Positions 23,412 through 31,996 of a stretch of DNA of 38,652 bases are shown here, one piece after another. The stretch spans positions 1-38,652 of the forward strand of contig JAEORX010000013.1 in assembly GCA_016840685.1 (NCBI GenBank), read 5' to 3'. Numbering within the stretch: position 1 is the stretch's first letter; each line of letters opens with the position of its first letter. The DNA is from Candidatus Thorarchaeota archaeon. Lineage in GTDB: Archaea > Asgardarchaeota > Thorarchaeia > Thorarchaeales > Thorarchaeaceae. The translations under genes and the position numbers were made by a program. The notes beneath the pieces were generated by a model, which was given only the letters and a program-made list of their open reading frames with translations, was not told the DNA's origin and did not search any database.

Positions 23412-23427
23412 ATTAACAATGGTTAAT
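23412..23427. promoter_or_regulatory. Candidate operator (copy 2 of TTAAC-N4-GTTAA)
   Basis: ATTAACAATGGTTAAT differs from the perfect palindrome at 10355 by a single base in the spacer. It lies 32 bases upstream of the TPR start on the minus strand and directly after a TATA-like CATAAAG box (about 23437-23443), so it overlaps the expected transcription start. Confidence 0.55.
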
Positions 23428-23581
23428 AGTCTTTATGTCTGTAGATAATTGGGAAGTTGAATTAGTGTAGTACACCTTCCTTGAGGAAATGGAGGTTTCT
23501 GCTTCCTCTCACTATAATGATTTTTTTTAAGGGACTAAAGGACTCGGTGTCCTTCAGCTCATTTCTTGAAAGCATCAGTCA

Positions 23582-24403
23582 TCAAGGCTCAAATGTATAT
23601 GACTCGAAGTGCCTAATCCAGATGGGAACACAATCGGATACAGCCTGTATCTCATCAGTATAGGCTCCTACAAAGATTTCAGCGTCGAGATTTGTTGTAT
23701 GAATAGGGATGAAGTAGTGAGGTTGTAATTTTTCTATGGCATCTACGACCTCTAGACCAGTCATCGCTTGACATCCGGGACCGAGGGGGAGCAGAACCAC
23801 ATCCATCTGACTCGAGATTTGCTCGTACTCTGTTATGTTCTTAGAATCACCAGCATGTAAAATCTTGAATCCATTGATCTCAATGATGTAGCTTGTCCAA
23901 TTTGCTTCAGAAGGATGGCTTGCATACCTAACACCATCGATCCATATCTCAGTGTACATAAAGTATGCAGTGATGTTGATGCTGCCGACCTGAACACTGT
24001 CAAGTGGATCGACTCCTACACCATCATGTAGTGCAACCTCTGCACTCATATTATCAGGGAATATATTCACAGTGGTTTCTTTCTGAAGCATTTCAATGCA
24101 AGTGTAATTGTAGTGGTCCCCGTGAGGATGTGTGATTAAAATTGCATCAGCAGGGAGTGTAGAATAAGTGGAAGGCAAATTAATCGGATCAATATAGATA
24201 CGTATTCCAGCAGCCTCAATCATTACTCCAGCATTATCAAGAACTGTGAGAACGATGGAAGTATCTTCAGGTTGTGGCGGGTTTAAAATAGTATAACCAG
24301 CAAATACACCAACACCCAGAACTGAAATCAGAATTACTACGACTGCAATAGCTTGGGACTTGTCTGAAAAGCTCATATTTTCAGAACCAAGAGCATTGGG
24401 CAT
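23582..24403 (-). CDS. Membrane-anchored metallo-beta-lactamase-fold hydrolase
   Basis: 273 residues. One N-terminal helix (17-39) anchors the protein with its catalytic domain probably outside. The metal motif THPHGDH gives His92, His94, Asp96 and His97; further ligands are His183 and Asp186 (LHAGDS) and His235 (PIHTTN). This is the UPF0173/UlaG-like branch of the superfamily, which often hydrolyses phosphodiester or lactone bonds; the substrate is unknown. N-x-S/T sites agree with an exterior domain. Divergent from the methyltransferase at 24466 with 62 bases between starts, so the two may share a control region. An ATG at residue 10 is an alternative start. Confidence 0.85.
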   Translation of the reverse strand: MPNALGSENMSFSDKSQAIAVVVILISVLGVGVFAGYTILNPPQPEDTSIVLTVLDNAGVMIEAAGIRIYIDPINLPSTYSTLPADAILITHPHGDHYNYTCIEMLQKETTVNIFPDNMSAEVALHDGVGVDPLDSVQVGSINITAYFMYTEIWIDGVRYASHPSEANWTSYIIEINGFKILHAGDSKNITEYEQISSQMDVVLLPLGPGCQAMTGLEVVDAIEKLQPHYFIPIHTTNLDAEIFVGAYTDEIQAVSDCVPIWIRHFESYTFEP

Positions 24404-24465
24404 ATTTAAGATAGGGTTCTACGCAGGAGTTTGGAAATGTTGACAAGAATGCGCACATCATAGGT

Positions 24466-25293
24466 ATGATATCACTCATACCATATCTTGTAGCGGAGTT
24501 GCATGCGCTGGGAGTACCAAAACCAAAAACATGGGGCGGATTTTGGGATATCTTTGGAGAGAGGCTTGTCGATCTTCTTAATGTTCAAGAAGGAGAGAGA
24601 GTCTTCGATATTGGAACTGGTGGAGGGTCTGTTCTATATCCTTTAACACGAAGGGTGGGATCTTCTGGACAGGTAATTGGTGTCGAACTATGTGACCACT
24701 GCGCAAAAGCAACAAATGCAGAGATTCAGAGATGCAAGATAAGTAATGCTGAAGTTTACTTCATGGATGCACGTCAAGCAGAGTTCGAGGATGGTTCCTT
24801 TGACTGCATCACCGCGGGTTTTATTGGATGGGATGACTACTTCGACTTCCAGAAGCTGGAGTACAAAAAGCCAGATGACTTAATGGAGGCAATCAGGCGG
24901 CTCGTGAAGCCCAACGGTAGGTTTGGTTTGAGCACATGGCTCAAACAGGAGGATCTTGACTGGATGTATGACTTTCTGACCTCACACTCAATTGAGAGCA
25001 AACGAAATTACACTATTGAGAGTGAAGAGGGCTGGAATATCATCCTATCAGAACATGGGTTTCGCACTATTAGAGCCTTAAAAGAATCGGTAACCTATTC
25101 CTACAAATCAGTGGATTTCTGGTGGAAAGAAATGATGGACTATGATTGGGTTGTTAATGGAGAGAATGGGAAGGTAATCTCTGACTCACTGAAACAGGAA
25201 GCTTACAATGCTATTCAGAGGTGTCTCACTAAGGAGGGAGAAGTCCCATTCAGGCGTGATGCATTGATTGTGACATCCATCCTACAAGACTAA
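24466..25293 (+). CDS. Class I SAM-dependent methyltransferase (UbiE-like)
   Basis: 275 residues. Motif I is RVFDIGTGGGSVLYPL at 45-60; GQVIGVELC supplies the acidic residue for the adenosine ribose, and YFMDARQAEFEDGSFDCITAGF holds motifs II-III. The layout F-W-x-x-F-G-E-R-L-V-D at the start and a bulky C-terminal half with several Trp residues resemble UbiE-type small-molecule methyltransferases. The substrate is not known. ATG start close to the promoter; divergent from the beta-lactamase-fold gene. Confidence 0.88.
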   Translation: MISLIPYLVAELHALGVPKPKTWGGFWDIFGERLVDLLNVQEGERVFDIGTGGGSVLYPLTRRVGSSGQVIGVELCDHCAKATNAEIQRCKISNAEVYFMDARQAEFEDGSFDCITAGFIGWDDYFDFQKLEYKKPDDLMEAIRRLVKPNGRFGLSTWLKQEDLDWMYDFLTSHSIESKRNYTIESEEGWNIILSEHGFRTIRALKESVTYSYKSVDFWWKEMMDYDWVVNGENGKVISDSLKQEAYNAIQRCLTKEGEVPFRRDALIVTSILQD

Positions 25294-25342
25294 TCGCCAA
25301 GCTTATGACAGAGTCTTCCAGTCGAGTCTATTGGTCATTCTG

Positions 25343-25675
25343 ATGAACGCCAATGAAGCCTTCGAACGTGGAAGACAAGAAATGCAATCAGGGAGGCTCG
25401 AAAAAGCAATCGAGGCGTTTGATGAATCAGCAAGTCTAGCCCCATCCTCGTTTGATGCGTGGTGGTCATTAGCCAGTGCCTGCAATCTCTTTGGTACACA
25501 GTTGGAGGCAGAGGGTGATTATCAACGAGCAAACATGTACAAGGTAAAGGCTGCATACTCCTTCGACAGAGCCACCAGAGCAGAGCCAGACAATCCAAGA
25601 GGAGAGAAAGCACGGGCATATGCTCAGACGATTAGGGACGCGCAAGCTCGAAAGAAGGAGCTCGGATACTTCTAA
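25343..25675 (+). CDS. Small TPR-like protein
   Basis: 110 residues from ATG 25343 (a TTG at 25331 is in frame). One clear TPR: AFERGRQEMQSGRLEKAIEA with FDESASLAPSSFDAW, then a second longer unit where a 10-residue insertion (QLEAEGDYQRA) sits between the helices, and a third FDRATRAEPDNPRGEKARAY. Likely cytosolic adaptor. It follows the methyltransferase by 49 bases in the same direction and could be co-transcribed. Confidence 0.75.
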   Translation: MNANEAFERGRQEMQSGRLEKAIEAFDESASLAPSSFDAWWSLASACNLFGTQLEAEGDYQRANMYKVKAAYSFDRATRAEPDNPRGEKARAYAQTIRDAQARKKELGYF

Positions 25676-25757
25676 GACTTTTCATATCTATATATTTCAA
25701 ATTGTTTTTATCAAAATAAATCTAAGATGATGTAGGTATTGTTAAGGAAGAATCCCA

Positions 25758-26258
25758 TTGGAAACGACACTGAAACGAGCTAGTGCCATTGTGGTAATTG
25801 GTTCCATCTGGTTAGTCGTAATGATCGCACTCCCCTATGTTCTTTTTCCGAAGGTCGAGCCTAGCATTTCATTTGATGAGGTGGATACTGGAGGATATTC
25901 CGGTATTGGTATTAGAATCAACTATGTGATTGATGATCTAGAAACGTGGGAAACCCTTTGGAATGATATCCATAACACAAGTACAGTCACTCCTGAAACT
26001 CCATATGTGAATTTCACAAGCGAAGTCATAATTGCTGTCTTTCTTGGCGAGTTTGCTACGGGGGGGTATGTCGCTCAGATCACTAGGATTTCTGTGTCAA
26101 CAACAGGATTGATTGTGCATATAAGAGAGGAGCATCCAGGTCCTAGTTGCATTGTCACTATGTCAATAACTCGTCCCTATCTCATCGTCAAGGCTGCGAT
26201 TGATTCCACGCAGTCAATAGAATTTGAATATGAAATTGTCATTCGAAACTGTCCATAA
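25758..26258 (+). CDS. Membrane-anchored PrcB-C-like protein
   Basis: 166 residues. One N-terminal helix (9-30) precedes an exterior domain. The pattern W-x-x-L-W-N (residues 63-68), VNFTSEVIIAVFLGEFATGG and, later, HPGPSCIVTMSITRPYLIVK matches the C-terminal domain of PrcB, a partner of treponemal chymotrypsin-like protease complexes, and of related free-standing secreted proteins. Function in archaea is unknown. TTG start with AAGGA nine bases upstream. The upstream 80 bases are very AT-rich with T-runs that could end the preceding transcript. Confidence 0.7.
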   Translation: METTLKRASAIVVIGSIWLVVMIALPYVLFPKVEPSISFDEVDTGGYSGIGIRINYVIDDLETWETLWNDIHNTSTVTPETPYVNFTSEVIIAVFLGEFATGGYVAQITRISVSTTGLIVHIREEHPGPSCIVTMSITRPYLIVKAAIDSTQSIEFEYEIVIRNCP

Positions 26259-26313
26259 AGTATGCAAGGAAATCCTCAATGGTTGAGTAGATATCGACAT
26301 GTAGTGTACCATA

Positions 26314-27165
26314 TCAAGCCATAGGAGGTCCTGTTCTTACCCTTTCTCTGAGTTGGTCAATCTCTGCACGGAGACCATGGATGTCCTCCAGAAACCAAGT
26401 GGCACCAGCCTTAATCCATTGCTCAATCTTCTCGCCATCACTCTCCGAATCGTTCCCAGTGGTTTCACCGCAGATAACGACATCGTAGTCCTTCAGAGTT
26501 CCCCGCTCAGATTTTATTATCTCGAGTGCATCCTCAAGAAGCTTAGGTGTGACCGGTTCTGGCCACTTCGAATGAACTGGAGCAACGCCTTCATAGCGGG
26601 CTGCTCTTCTAAAAGGTGCCTTATGTGGAACTCCACCACCCACCCAGATCGGGATTCGTGGCTTTTGTTTTGGTGTAGGGAGGAATGTCATCTCGTCAAG
26701 TTGATAGTGGGTCCCTCTATAGGAGAAGGGTGTTCCAGTCCAGAGACCCGTAATGATGTCGAGACCCTCATCCAACATCTGAGCTCGAATTCTTGCATTG
26801 CTCTTCTCACCGAAATACTCGAACTCAACATCAGGCGGTGCACCAATTCCGACACCTAGAACTGATCGACCCTTTGAGAGGTGATCAAGAGATAAAGCCT
26901 CCCTCGCGACCTTCCAAGGTCTCCTTCGAGGAAGTGGTGTAATGAGGGGACCAAGTCGTATCTTCTTTGTGTTGCATGCGATAGCCGTGAGTGCAATCCA
27001 GGGGTCAGCAAAGGGTAGGACCATATCCTCCTGTTTGAAGACCAACATGTGATCCCAGAGGAAGAACCCATCCCATCCTGCCTCTTCAGCGTCTACAGCT
27101 ATTTCGACTAATGTGTCGACATCTCCAAACCAGCCAAAGTTGGGTATGGTGATTCCATACTTCAT
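26314..27165 (-). CDS. Luciferase-like (LLM) flavin/F420-dependent oxidoreductase
   Basis: 284 codons including the stop, from ATG 27165. The TIM barrel begins YGITIPNFGWFGD and AEEAGWDGFFLWDHML, the classic LLM opening; LSLDHLSKGRSVLGVGIG and RIPIWVGGG near 175 are further signatures. In archaea such proteins usually use coenzyme F420 as hydride carrier, for example in methylene-H4MPT reductase-like or alcohol oxidation reactions. The precise substrate is not visible. ATG 27165 has GAGG seven bases upstream and is preferred over a TTG two codons earlier. Confidence 0.9.
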   Translation of the reverse strand: MKYGITIPNFGWFGDVDTLVEIAVDAEEAGWDGFFLWDHMLVFKQEDMVLPFADPWIALTAIACNTKKIRLGPLITPLPRRRPWKVAREALSLDHLSKGRSVLGVGIGAPPDVEFEYFGEKSNARIRAQMLDEGLDIITGLWTGTPFSYRGTHYQLDEMTFLPTPKQKPRIPIWVGGGVPHKAPFRRAARYEGVAPVHSKWPEPVTPKLLEDALEIIKSERGTLKDYDVVICGETTGNDSESDGEKIEQWIKAGATWFLEDIHGLRAEIDQLRERVRTGPPMA

Positions 27166-27301
27166 CTGCAAACCTCAGAGACTCGTTCTCAATGTAATCA
27201 ATAATAAGATAGCTTTCCTCGGAAAACATGAGTAAGTTCTTGCCTAGAACAAATGAATAATACTAATCTGAAGTAGTCAGAGTATGAGAGTGGCGTAGGG
27301 T

Positions 27302-27547
27302 TTGAGTAGAAGCAGTTTCTTTGAGTTCGCTACAATTACGGTCATCTTCCTCTTTGTCTTGCCTGTGATGTTCACATTAATAGTTGCAATTCTTCTGAAC
27401 TCGAGCATCACACCAGAGATTCGAATCGCTCAAGCTGCAATAATAGTAACGGTGTCCGGTGTAGTGCTTTATGGTAGTACGACGTATTTCCTACGAAAGC
27501 TGCAGAAGCAGATTGAAACTCGTAGCAAGGACCCTAGTAATCCATAG
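27302..27547 (+). CDS. Two-helix small membrane protein
   Basis: 81 residues with helices at about 9-33 (ATITVIFLFVLPVMFTLIVAIL) and 41-62 (AQAAIIVTVSGVVLYGSTTYF, loosely), and a basic, polar tail from 63. No family recognised. TTG start at 27302 is the only initiator before helix 1. The end overlaps the convergent GNAT gene by 14 bases. Confidence 0.5.
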   Translation: MSRSSFFEFATITVIFLFVLPVMFTLIVAILLNSSITPEIRIAQAAIIVTVSGVVLYGSTTYFLRKLQKQIETRSKDPSNP

Positions 27548-27992
27548 TTCGTAGGTGCATGAGTTTCTGCGAGCTCTTGAATCCCTCAGACTCATAGAGA
27601 GGTAATCCGACATCCGATGCATGAAGAAGGAGCAGCCCAATCCCCTCATCAGTACATAGCTTGATGACATGCCTGAGTAGGGCTCTACCAACCCCCTTGT
27701 TACGGTGGTTGTGTTCGACGAACATATTGGTTAGGTATGCATAGACTCCCCTCTTCTGAGATTTTTGAGGAGGAACTCTAAACTGACTGATTCCACAACC
27801 TCCAATAACCTGATTGGAGTCTTCAACCAAAAAGTATCGGTAGTCTCTATACCAATCACCCGCGAGGTATGACTCTGTAAGTACCTTTGTTTCTCGGATA
27901 TAATCAGAAGATTCATCCATATCAATGAACATATTGATTCGGTGATGTAATATCCACTTGCTATCATCTTTGGTTGCTTCTCGAATCTTCAT
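27534..27992 (-). CDS. GNAT family N-acetyltransferase
   Basis: 152 residues. The acetyl-CoA pyrophosphate loop is HRNKGVGRALLRHVI at about 94-108; preceding strands GVYAYLTNMFVEH and the final HASDVGLPLYESEGFK complete the GNAT fold. It transfers an acetyl group to an amine; the acceptor is unknown. AGGTGATG lies a few bases upstream of ATG 27992. No operon partner. Confidence 0.9.
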   Translation of the reverse strand: MKIREATKDDSKWILHHRINMFIDMDESSDYIRETKVLTESYLAGDWYRDYRYFLVEDSNQVIGGCGISQFRVPPQKSQKRGVYAYLTNMFVEHNHRNKGVGRALLRHVIKLCTDEGIGLLLLHASDVGLPLYESEGFKSSQKLMHLRTMDY

Positions 27993-28181
27993 CTGGTCAT
28001 CACCTCTATTATTCTATTACATCTTTTCAAAATGGAGTTTTGAGCATCCATCCTCAACTACAGGTTCCAAAAGGTCTTCAGGAAGAATACTGAATGGCGC
28101 AGTTACAATTGTCAGAGAAAAAAAGGGATTCCGGGTCATTATAGATAAATGGAGGTCTGTCTTAGGATTTTTAGGGGGATA

Positions 28182-28874
28182 ATGATGGCTAGAAAGTTCA
28201 CACTTCTCTTGATTCTTTTAATGACTCTCCTTATAGTACCAATCGATGTTTCTTCTGGAGCGACTGATTTTAGTGAACTTGAATGGGGTTTTCAAGAGGG
28301 AGATAATTTCAATTATACTCTAAGGGTGTATATACCTGAGCTTGATTTAGACATCAGTGAAGAAGTAACAGTTAATGTGACATATCTTGGAGAAGTTCCT
28401 GATATAGTAGATGAGATTACTGTCCAACCATTTCGTTATTACTTTTCTACTTTGATGACTTGGAGAAACGGTACCATAATAGGACTTACAATGAGAATTC
28501 CAAACCTAGGCTCTTTTTGGAGCGCCATTCCACTAGGGAATTGGTCAGCACTTAACGAAGTCTATGGAAAAATCCCAGAAATGATCCAAATACAGGATTC
28601 ATTAAGATTTTGGGGATTCACATTCAATCAAGAATATGGCGAGGTAGTTCACATAGAAGTATATGAGTTCTCGAAAGCTGACGGAGTGATTGAGCGATTC
28701 TTCGAGAGGACAACGAACTTGAATGGAAGTTTGGAGTATCTTGTAGAGTTTACCAGGGACGGATATGTTTCTGATTTGACAATTTTTGGGGGCATAATAG
28801 GGGTGGGTTTTGTAGTTTTATTCGGTGGAGTTATAGTGAAACGTAGAAGAGGTAATAGTAGTTCTCTGAGATAA
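28182..28874 (+). CDS. Secreted, C-terminally anchored protein, unknown
   Basis: 230 residues from ATG 28182. A signal peptide (about 5-24, FTLLLILLMTLLIVP) is followed by a beta-rich exterior domain with several N-x-S/T sites, starting EWGFQEGDNFNYTLRV, and one C-terminal helix near 202-220 followed by a basic KRRRGN stop. The opening G-x-x-x-G-D-x-F-x-Y-x-L is a pattern often seen in archaeal surface proteins of unknown role. GGGGG precedes the ATG; an upstream in-frame ATG at 28149 is less likely because the signal peptide would lie inside. Confidence 0.7.
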   Translation: MMARKFTLLLILLMTLLIVPIDVSSGATDFSELEWGFQEGDNFNYTLRVYIPELDLDISEEVTVNVTYLGEVPDIVDEITVQPFRYYFSTLMTWRNGTIIGLTMRIPNLGSFWSAIPLGNWSALNEVYGKIPEMIQIQDSLRFWGFTFNQEYGEVVHIEVYEFSKADGVIERFFERTTNLNGSLEYLVEFTRDGYVSDLTIFGGIIGVGFVVLFGGVIVKRRRGNSSSLR

Positions 28875-28957
28875 AAAAAGTCAGGTAAATCCTAGCTCCT
28901 ATAGCTTAAAGTATAAGTCCTGACTCGAAACTATCTAGTATATGGAGACTGAAAGAC

Positions 28958-29194
28958 ATGATGAACAAGTTCCAAGACCTGATGAATGATGAAGCCCCAG
29001 TTCAAGTCGTGGTCGACACTGATGATTCTATGCATTGTGTAGTTAAGGGGATTATCAAACATGTCGGTAGGAACTACATCGAGATTGTCAGACCGACGAA
29101 TCAAGATGAGAAGGCACGATATGGCACAGACAATGTCAACGTAGTTGTCCCAGTCGATAAGATTGTACAGGTCTTGTATTTTCAGAAGAAATAG
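28958..29194 (+). CDS. Sm/LSM-like small protein
   Basis: 78 residues. The strand pattern VQVVVDTDDS, VVKGIIKHVGRNYIEIV and NVNVVVPVDKIVQVLYF looks like a five-stranded Sm barrel, in which the G-x-I-x-x-x-G-x-N-Y turn corresponds to the Sm1 motif and VPVDKIVQV to the closing Sm2 strands. If correct, it would form rings that bind RNA, but a PRC-barrel or other small SH3-like fold is possible. ATG 28958 or 28961. A TATA-like CTATAG/TTAAAGTATAAG lies about 45 bases upstream. Confidence 0.6.
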   Translation: MMNKFQDLMNDEAPVQVVVDTDDSMHCVVKGIIKHVGRNYIEIVRPTNQDEKARYGTDNVNVVVPVDKIVQVLYFQKK

Positions 29195-29207
29195 AGGAAT
29201 GAAACAG

Positions 29208-30014
29208 CTAGAATCCAAGAAGTGACTCTCTCTTCGCAACAGAGTCTAGCATTCCACCACCATCTACATTGATTACCTCTCCAACAATATAGCTCGATGC
29301 ATCAGATGATAGGAATACCACAGTTTCGGCAATGTCCTCTGGTTCCCCAACTCGCTTCAGGGGCACTTCGACCTCAATATATCTCTTCACCTTTTCCAAT
29401 GTCCAACCAGTTGCCTGCTCAGCCATCTCTTCTGGAGTCCATGTTCGAATTAGTCCTGGAGTTATGCAGTTTACATTGATTCCAAAGGGAGCAAGGTCTC
29501 CTGCAAGACCCTTAGTGAGACCAATGATACCAGCCTTGCTTGCAGGGTATTGGACACCAGAGGAGAGACTTCCATTTATGCCAGCGCCACTCGAGATGTT
29601 GACGATCTTGCCAGACCGCTGGGGAATCATCTTCCTCGCCACAGCCTGCGCGCAATTGAAATAACCTGTCAGATTGACAGCAATGACTTTATTCCATGTT
29701 TCCTGCGAGGTTTCTGTGACCAAAGCATAACCACCTGAGATGTAGGCATTATTGACGAGAATGTCAATACGACCATACTTTTCGAATACATCTTCAACCA
29801 TCGCATCAACTGCTTTCTTGTCCGACACATCTACAGCAAATGCCATGGCATTGTATCCTTTTACTTTGATATCAGCTACGACCTTACTGGCTCCTTCTCC
29901 GTTGATGTCTACAATTACTACTGTAGCACCTCTCTCAGCAAATGCCCATGCTGTTGCCTCTCCTATGCCTCGAGCCGCACCCGTGATAATAGCCACTTTA
30001 TCTTTGAATTCCAA
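29208..30014 (-). CDS. Short-chain dehydrogenase/reductase
   Basis: 268 residues from a TTG at 30014. The cofactor loop TGAARGIG is at 11-18; Asp36 at the end of the second strand favours NAD(H). NNAY (88-91) replaces the usual NNAG. Asn114, Ser142, Tyr156 and Lys160 make the catalytic set (NISSGAG, YPASK). The C-terminus has VGEVINVDGGG. An alcohol or ketone oxidoreductase of unknown substrate, cytosolic. The TTG start fits because GGTGA precedes it by seven bases and the protein then begins at the first strand; 15 extra codons upstream look non-coding. Ser-to-Tyr spacing is one residue longer than usual. Confidence 0.92.
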   Translation of the reverse strand: MEFKDKVAIITGAARGIGEATAWAFAERGATVVIVDINGEGASKVVADIKVKGYNAMAFAVDVSDKKAVDAMVEDVFEKYGRIDILVNNAYISGGYALVTETSQETWNKVIAVNLTGYFNCAQAVARKMIPQRSGKIVNISSGAGINGSLSSGVQYPASKAGIIGLTKGLAGDLAPFGINVNCITPGLIRTWTPEEMAEQATGWTLEKVKRYIEVEVPLKRVGEPEDIAETVVFLSSDASSYIVGEVINVDGGGMLDSVAKRESLLGF

Positions 30015-30190
30015 AACAACCTCACCTATTGCATCAGTTAACTGACTCTCACAATGCAACCCGCTATTATAAAATAACGAATAGAGTATAACTCAGCGTA
30101 TATGGTAAAATTCAAGACATAGGTGAATCAAATAAGAGAGATTGAGAAGAATTCAAAGAGTTAATGCTGCTAAAAGGTTGAACCACAACA

Positions 30191-30955
30191 ATGATCAACT
30201 TACGAGAAAAAGATAACAAGAGAAGGGTAATCGTCCTCTTAATCTCAGTTGTCATCATTGCTGTTGGATTCATAGGTGTCGCAAATATCATTGAGAACAG
30301 ACTGATAACCTATCATTATGAAAAATGGATATCAGGGTCTGAAAATAGAAACACTCGCTTTACAATCTCAGGCATAGAAGATGCAAACATCACAATCTCC
30401 TTTATTGATCAACCAAACCTCTGGTATCTTGTTGATATCACTCATTATACATCTATAAAGAAACACTCAGTCGAAGGTGTTACGAAGCCATCATTCCTCC
30501 CACTGAGAGTACACTTGAGAAGCATCACTCCAGTTAGAAACATAAATATCGTCCTAGGAACAGACATGGTTCATAGTCTATACATCTCAGGTGAGAATCT
30601 CAACACCAGGGTCATTGTGGATAATGGAGCCAAGATATCGGGCAGTAAGTGTAAGTTCTATGGGACTGGTATCTTCCAGTTTGTTCTGAAAGAGAATGTC
30701 AACTTCACATCTGTAGGCATGGATGTTGAAATAGGCGATTTCTATGCAGAGATCCCAGCACCGGAATTAGTTCTGATTGATATCAACCTCCCTGTTGGGA
30801 TGAATGGACATTTTACCTCTGGAAATGCGAGTTTTATCCGGAATGACTGGCCAGTCAATTATGGTAACGAATGGGGAACAGCATCAATCAACGAGCCACT
30901 CCTTGACATAAAGATACTACATTCGACCAGAGTCAGGGCTAGTCTTCGAATCTGA
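30191..30955 (+). CDS. Membrane-anchored exterior beta-rich protein, unknown
   Basis: 254 residues. A basic start and one helix (12-30, VIVLLISVVIIAVGFIGVA) anchor it; the rest is beta-rich with repeated T-I-S-G, L-Y-I-S-G and I-S-G-S-K-like turns and N-x-S/T sites. The pattern suggests a DUF4097-like/adhesin-type beta helix that is cell-surface exposed. No catalytic motif. ATG start. The 131 bases upstream are AT-rich with several TATA-like stretches. Confidence 0.65.
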   Translation: MINLREKDNKRRVIVLLISVVIIAVGFIGVANIIENRLITYHYEKWISGSENRNTRFTISGIEDANITISFIDQPNLWYLVDITHYTSIKKHSVEGVTKPSFLPLRVHLRSITPVRNINIVLGTDMVHSLYISGENLNTRVIVDNGAKISGSKCKFYGTGIFQFVLKENVNFTSVGMDVEIGDFYAEIPAPELVLIDINLPVGMNGHFTSGNASFIRNDWPVNYGNEWGTASINEPLLDIKILHSTRVRASLRI

Positions 30956-30973
30956 TTGTGGAGAGAAATAACC

Positions 30974-31171
30974 TCATCGTTTCAACATGCCAATAACACT
31001 GTCTCTGCTTACACTCATTCCACGGCCTTTTGCCACTTCTTGCAGTGGATAGACCATGCCACAATTCTCACACTTCAATGCTGAGTAGATAACTCCACCA
31101 CCAGGGACCTGGATCTCGTGGATGACCATCTTCCAGTCTTCATTTCCACATGATTCACACGATAGCTTCAT
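30974..31171 (-). CDS. Small zinc-ribbon protein
   Basis: 65 residues with Cys5/Cys8 (CESCG) and Cys34/Cys37 (CENCG), a single zinc ribbon with a beta hairpin between (MVIHEIQVPGGGVIYSAL), then a short basic tail. Typical of small archaeal ribbon proteins that attach to larger complexes. AAGGA lies six bases before the ATG. Stands 19 bases from the convergent gene at 30191-30955. Confidence 0.75.
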   Translation of the reverse strand: MKLSCESCGNEDWKMVIHEIQVPGGGVIYSALKCENCGMVYPLQEVAKGRGMSVSRDSVIGMLKR

Positions 31172-31237
31172 AGTTTTTCCTTTGGGTAAGGGAAAATAAA
31201 CCCTCGTACAATTCTTTATCAGGTCTGAATATTGGAC

Positions 31238-31918
31238 CTAGTCCTTCCAAGACCATATGTCTAGAATTATTGGACCTTTCCTGAGCTTTCCATCTTTCTC
31301 TACAAGGCGCTTCAACATTTTCGCAGATTCATTGTAGTGCTCAGAGGCATTTCTTGTTGAGGTTTCATTCTCCTTATCATAGTCGACTATCATATGTCCA
31401 AAAATTTCTTTGTGAGAAGAGATGGACGGTTGGAGTCCATGGAGAAAGAGAATAGTTTCTGATGCATGGTTTCTGACCAGGTAATCAGAGTCTTTTGCTA
31501 CAACTTGGAAGAGAGTTTCAACAACTTCCTTTGTGGGGAATCTTCTCAATGCTTTTGCTGCACGAATCCGGTCAGACCAGAAAACAGATTTCTGAAGTGC
31601 AGTGATAATGTATGGAACATAATCTAATGTCTGCTTAATCAGACATAGGGCTACAGCTATTTCAACTGCTAGGGTTCCAGCGCTACTCTTCAATCGCTCT
31701 TCAAGATATGGAAGTGCTTTGGTTGATCGTAATTCCCTAAGTCCTATCGCGCCATAATGACTTCCTTCCTCTAGAGATGCTATTAGCATGTCTTCAGCTC
31801 GGTCCCGTTCTTCATCCTTTAACCGAGTGACTGAGGTTTCATCGATCCCATCATGCCACATCGTATAGGGATCACCATAGTAGTTCTCCATGAATAGGTC
31901 CCACTCAGGACTTGTCAT
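31238..31918 (-). CDS. HEAT-repeat protein
   Basis: 226 residues. Repeated helix pairs of the HEAT/PBS-lyase type: HYGAIGLRELRSTKALPYLEE, then L-A-V-E-I-A-V-A-L-C, R-I-R-A-A-K-A-L-R-R-F-P-T-K-E-V-V-E-T-L and Y-L-V-R-N-H-A-S-E-T-I. About four repeats with diverged first and last units. A protein-interaction scaffold in the cytosol. Partner unknown; no operon. Confidence 0.8.
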   Translation of the reverse strand: MTSPEWDLFMENYYGDPYTMWHDGIDETSVTRLKDEERDRAEDMLIASLEEGSHYGAIGLRELRSTKALPYLEERLKSSAGTLAVEIAVALCLIKQTLDYVPYIITALQKSVFWSDRIRAAKALRRFPTKEVVETLFQVVAKDSDYLVRNHASETILFLHGLQPSISSHKEIFGHMIVDYDKENETSTRNASEHYNESAKMLKRLVEKDGKLRKGPIILDIWSWKD

Positions 31919-31996
31919 GATGTTTCACATTACTGCGAGAGTCATAAGTATACAGGTTGTATTATGAAGAGAAAAAACCGAGAGAGGAAAGCATGA

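Noticed and set aside
28879-28925. Inverted repeat AGTCAGG/CCTGACT as a riboswitch or terminator
   Set aside because: Arms are only seven bases with a loop of over 30 bases and no T-run; likely chance.
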